From: CBDUBU01 sp965365465
GTDB lineage: Bacteria > Bacteroidota > Rhodothermia > Rhodothermales > DASSAV01
Direction of reading: 5' to 3'
Assembly (NCBI GenBank): GCA_965365465.1
Contig: CBDUBU010000097.1
Span: 1-13,432, forward strand
Length of the DNA: 13,432 bases
Both the position numbers and the translations under genes were made by a program. Positions 11,570-13,432 of this stretch are shown piece by piece (the first letter of the stretch is position 1; every line of letters starts with the position of its first letter). The notes under the pieces are model-generated. The model did not search any database and was not told the origin of the DNA. It saw only the letters and a program-made list of their open reading frames with translations.

Positions 11570-13432
11570 TTACGCCAGGGCGCCAAGCAGCACTTCAGCC
11601 GGATGGAGCGCGCGCCTGCCCGCAGTATCCTCGATCTGCGTGCGGCATGAAGTCCCTGCTGCAACGATAATGGCATCCTCTGCGGCCGCGCGAACGGCAG
11701 GAGCGAGTCGCCGTTCAGCCATACGTATGGAAACATCGTAATGCTCCCGCTCATAGCCGAAAGCGCCTGCCATGCCGCAACAACTGGAATCAATCGTCTT
11801 GACGGAATAACCGGGCGGCAACGAGAGCGCTCGCTCTGCCGGGCCTGTCCCGACGATTGCTTTCTGATGGCAATGTCCGTGCATGAGGATTTGCCGTTCG
11901 TCATGTTTCCAATGTACTTCTTCCAGGCTGCCGCCGGAGGCAGACTGCTGCGCCACAAACTCTTCAAACGTAAATGTGACCTCCGCCAACTTTCCGGCCC
12001 GGTAATCTCCGGGCAGAAGCGCGAGAAATTCGTCGCGGAAGGTGAGGATACAGCTAGGTTCCAGGCCGATAACAGGCAGGCCGCGCTCGACATACGGATA
12101 CAGAATCTCCACGGCTCTCTGTGCGTAGCGTTGCGCTTCATCGACCAGCCCTTTTGAGAGCAACGGGCGCCCGCAACATGCACGTGAATCCGGTACATGA
12201 ACCTGGTGCCCCGTCCTGTATAAAAACTGCGCCGCCGCCCGGCTCGTCTCCGGATGGTTGTAGTTGTAGAAGGTATCAGCGAAAAGCACAACCTCCGGAC
12301 CTGAAGTGCGCCAGTTCTGCCGGTGAAACCAGGTGCTGAAGGGCATCGCCGCAAACTCAGGCAACTTGCGCTCCGGGGCAATGCCGGCCCTGGTGAGCAA
12401 TGCACGCACCAGTCTGTTGCTATTTACCCGGTTCACAGGCGCCGCCAGTTTGCCCGATGCCATACGTGCGATTTGCGGCATATGGGCAAAGAGCTTTGCG
12501 CGAAGCGGCATACCGTTAGCCTCCCAGTACCGGCTGAGCCACTCTGTTTTCAGCTTCGCCATGTCTACATTGGAGGGACACTCCGTCTTGCAACCTTTGC
12601 ACGCGACGCACAGGTCCAGCACCTCATACAGCCTCCGGCTGGTAAAGGCATCCGGCGGAAGCGTTCCTGACATGGCGGCTCGCAGCGCGTTGGCGCGTCC
12701 TCGGGTCGAATGCTCTTCCTCCAGCGTAGCCATATAGCTCGGACACATGGTTCCACTTTGCAGCTTGCGACACGCACCGTTTCCATTGCAAAGCTCTACC
12801 ATCCCGGCAAACCCGCCGCTCTCCGAGAAATCCATTTTTTCCGCCAGGGGAAGCGTTCCGTAATCGGGGCCCATGCGAAGGTTTTCCGTCATGGCAGGTG
12901 CGTTGACCACCTTACCGGGATTGAGAATCTCACCGGGATCAAAACTGGTTTTCACTTCCCGGTAGACCCGGTATAGTTCTGCGCCCACCAGGTACTCGTT
13001 GAGCCAGCTTCGCGCAATGCCATCACCGTGCTCGGATGAGACGGCTCCTCCATACTTCCGCACCAGTTCCATCGAGCCGGTTGCAATCTCCCGCATTTTT
13101 TCGACTTCCCGTGCGTCCTTTGTATTGATGAACGGACGCACATGCAACGTGCCGGCTGAAGCGTGCGCGTACATCGCAACCGGCGTATCCGTCTCTTCGA
13201 GCAGCCTGTCCAGGTCTTCTATGTAATCAGCGAGATGCTCTACCGGAACGGAGGCATCTTCGATAAAAGCGACTGGCTTCCGGTCGCCTCGGACGCTCAT
13301 AATCAGGCCCAGTCCCTCATTGCGGACATTCCAGACGTTTGCGATCTGGTGTGCATCCATGGCTCGGACTATGGCATAGCCCTGTTTTGTTCTCACCAGA
13401 GTCTGCTCCAGGTCGTCCAGCCGAGCCGTGAG
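11570..13432 (-). CDS. FAD-binding and (4Fe-4S)-binding oxidoreductase, 5' end outside the window
   Basis: At least 620 residues; the frame is open to the window edge, so the N-terminal FAD-binding (PCMH-type) domain is missing and homologues of about 950-1000 residues are expected. The visible part begins in the FAD-oxidase C-terminal domain, which ends SEHGDGIARSWLNEYL and TSFDPGEILNPGKVV (about 133-175). Next comes a ferredoxin-like module with CNGNGACRK and MCPS (Cys215, 221, 230) and CVACKGCKTECP (Cys275, 278, 281, 285). Last are two cysteine-rich CCG domains: SRACCGR with EPSC, and HGHCHQKA, SSCCGMAGAFG and GTSC. This is the layout of glycolate- or D-2-hydroxyacid-dehydrogenase-like fusions (YdiJ type), which oxidise 2-hydroxy acids and pass electrons through Fe-S centres. 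The substrate cannot be told. It converges on the M1 gene with an 11-bp gap. Confidence 0.93.
   Translation of the reverse strand, partial: LTARLDDLEQTLVRTKQGYAIVRAMDAHQIANVWNVRNEGLGLIMSVRGDRKPVAFIEDASVPVEHLADYIEDLDRLLEETDTPVAMYAHASAGTLHVRPFINTKDAREVEKMREIATGSMELVRKYGGAVSSEHGDGIARSWLNEYLVGAELYRVYREVKTSFDPGEILNPGKVVNAPAMTENLRMGPDYGTLPLAEKMDFSESGGFAGMVELCNGNGACRKLQSGTMCPSYMATLEEEHSTRGRANALRAAMSGTLPPDAFTSRRLYEVLDLCVACKGCKTECPSNVDMAKLKTEWLSRYWEANGMPLRAKLFAHMPQIARMASGKLAAPVNRVNSNRLVRALLTRAGIAPERKLPEFAAMPFSTWFHRQNWRTSGPEVVLFADTFYNYNHPETSRAAAQFLYRTGHQVHVPDSRACCGRPLLSKGLVDEAQRYAQRAVEILYPYVERGLPVIGLEPSCILTFRDEFLALLPGDYRAGKLAEVTFTFEEFVAQQSASGGSLEEVHWKHDERQILMHGHCHQKAIVGTGPAERALSLPPGYSVKTIDSSCCGMAGAFGYEREHYDVSIRMAERRLAPAVRAAAEDAIIVAAGTSCRTQIEDTAGRRALHPAEVLLGALA

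Noticed and set aside
11383..12405. Minus-strand frame of 340 codons
   Set aside because: It lies in a shifted frame within the FAD/Fe-S gene and the M1 3' end, is rich in Arg/Ser/Cys, and has no recognisable motif; the overlapping frame carries the conserved cysteine motifs.

Overview
The window looks like chromosomal DNA of a free-living Gram-negative bacterium of moderate GC content, probably from the Bacteroidota/Rhodothermota/Balneolota (FCB) group. The grounds are the long S41 CtpA-type protease with a C-terminal extension, a pair of DUF4252-type proteins behind an ECF sigma factor, lipoprotein signal peptides, and an M1 peptidase of the kind common in that group. The htpX-like gene has a clean sigma70-type promoter (TTGACA, 17 bp, TTTAAT), so the assignment to a phylum is tentative. 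I see no rRNA, tRNA, CRISPR array, insertion sequence or phage gene.

Layout. Positions 1-335 are non-coding, with a Rho-independent-type terminator for minus-strand transcription (62-86) and short degenerate 19-bp repeats. From 7231 down to 336 ten genes lie on the minus strand. In transcription order they are: a catalytically eroded AAA+-like protein (7231-6770); an ECF sigma factor and a membrane anti-sigma-like protein that overlap by ATGA; two DUF4252-type secreted proteins; LemA and a TPM-domain protein; a small TPR protein; a CPBP intramembrane protease; and an HtpX-like M48 protease. A gap of 480 bp (7232-7711) holds an unusual nested hairpin. On the plus strand follow an S41 processing protease (7712-9391) and an M1 aminopeptidase-like lipoprotein (9537-11558). 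Converging on these is the 3' part of a large FAD/Fe-S oxidoreductase (11570-13432), cut by the window edge.

How the genes fit together. Sigma, anti-sigma and the two DUF4252 proteins look like one operon under an ECF-type promoter (TGTAAC, 17 bp, CGTC), which is probably autoregulated. They sit among cell-envelope quality-control genes: HtpX, CPBP, LemA/TPM, a CtpA-like protease and an envelope peptidase. A plausible reading, which is inference, is an envelope-stress and proteostasis neighbourhood.

The most unusual item is the 153-residue AAA+-like protein at 6770-7231. It keeps the hydrophobic framework of a CDC48-type AAA core but has lost the Walker A lysine, the Walker B glutamate and the sensor-1 asparagine.
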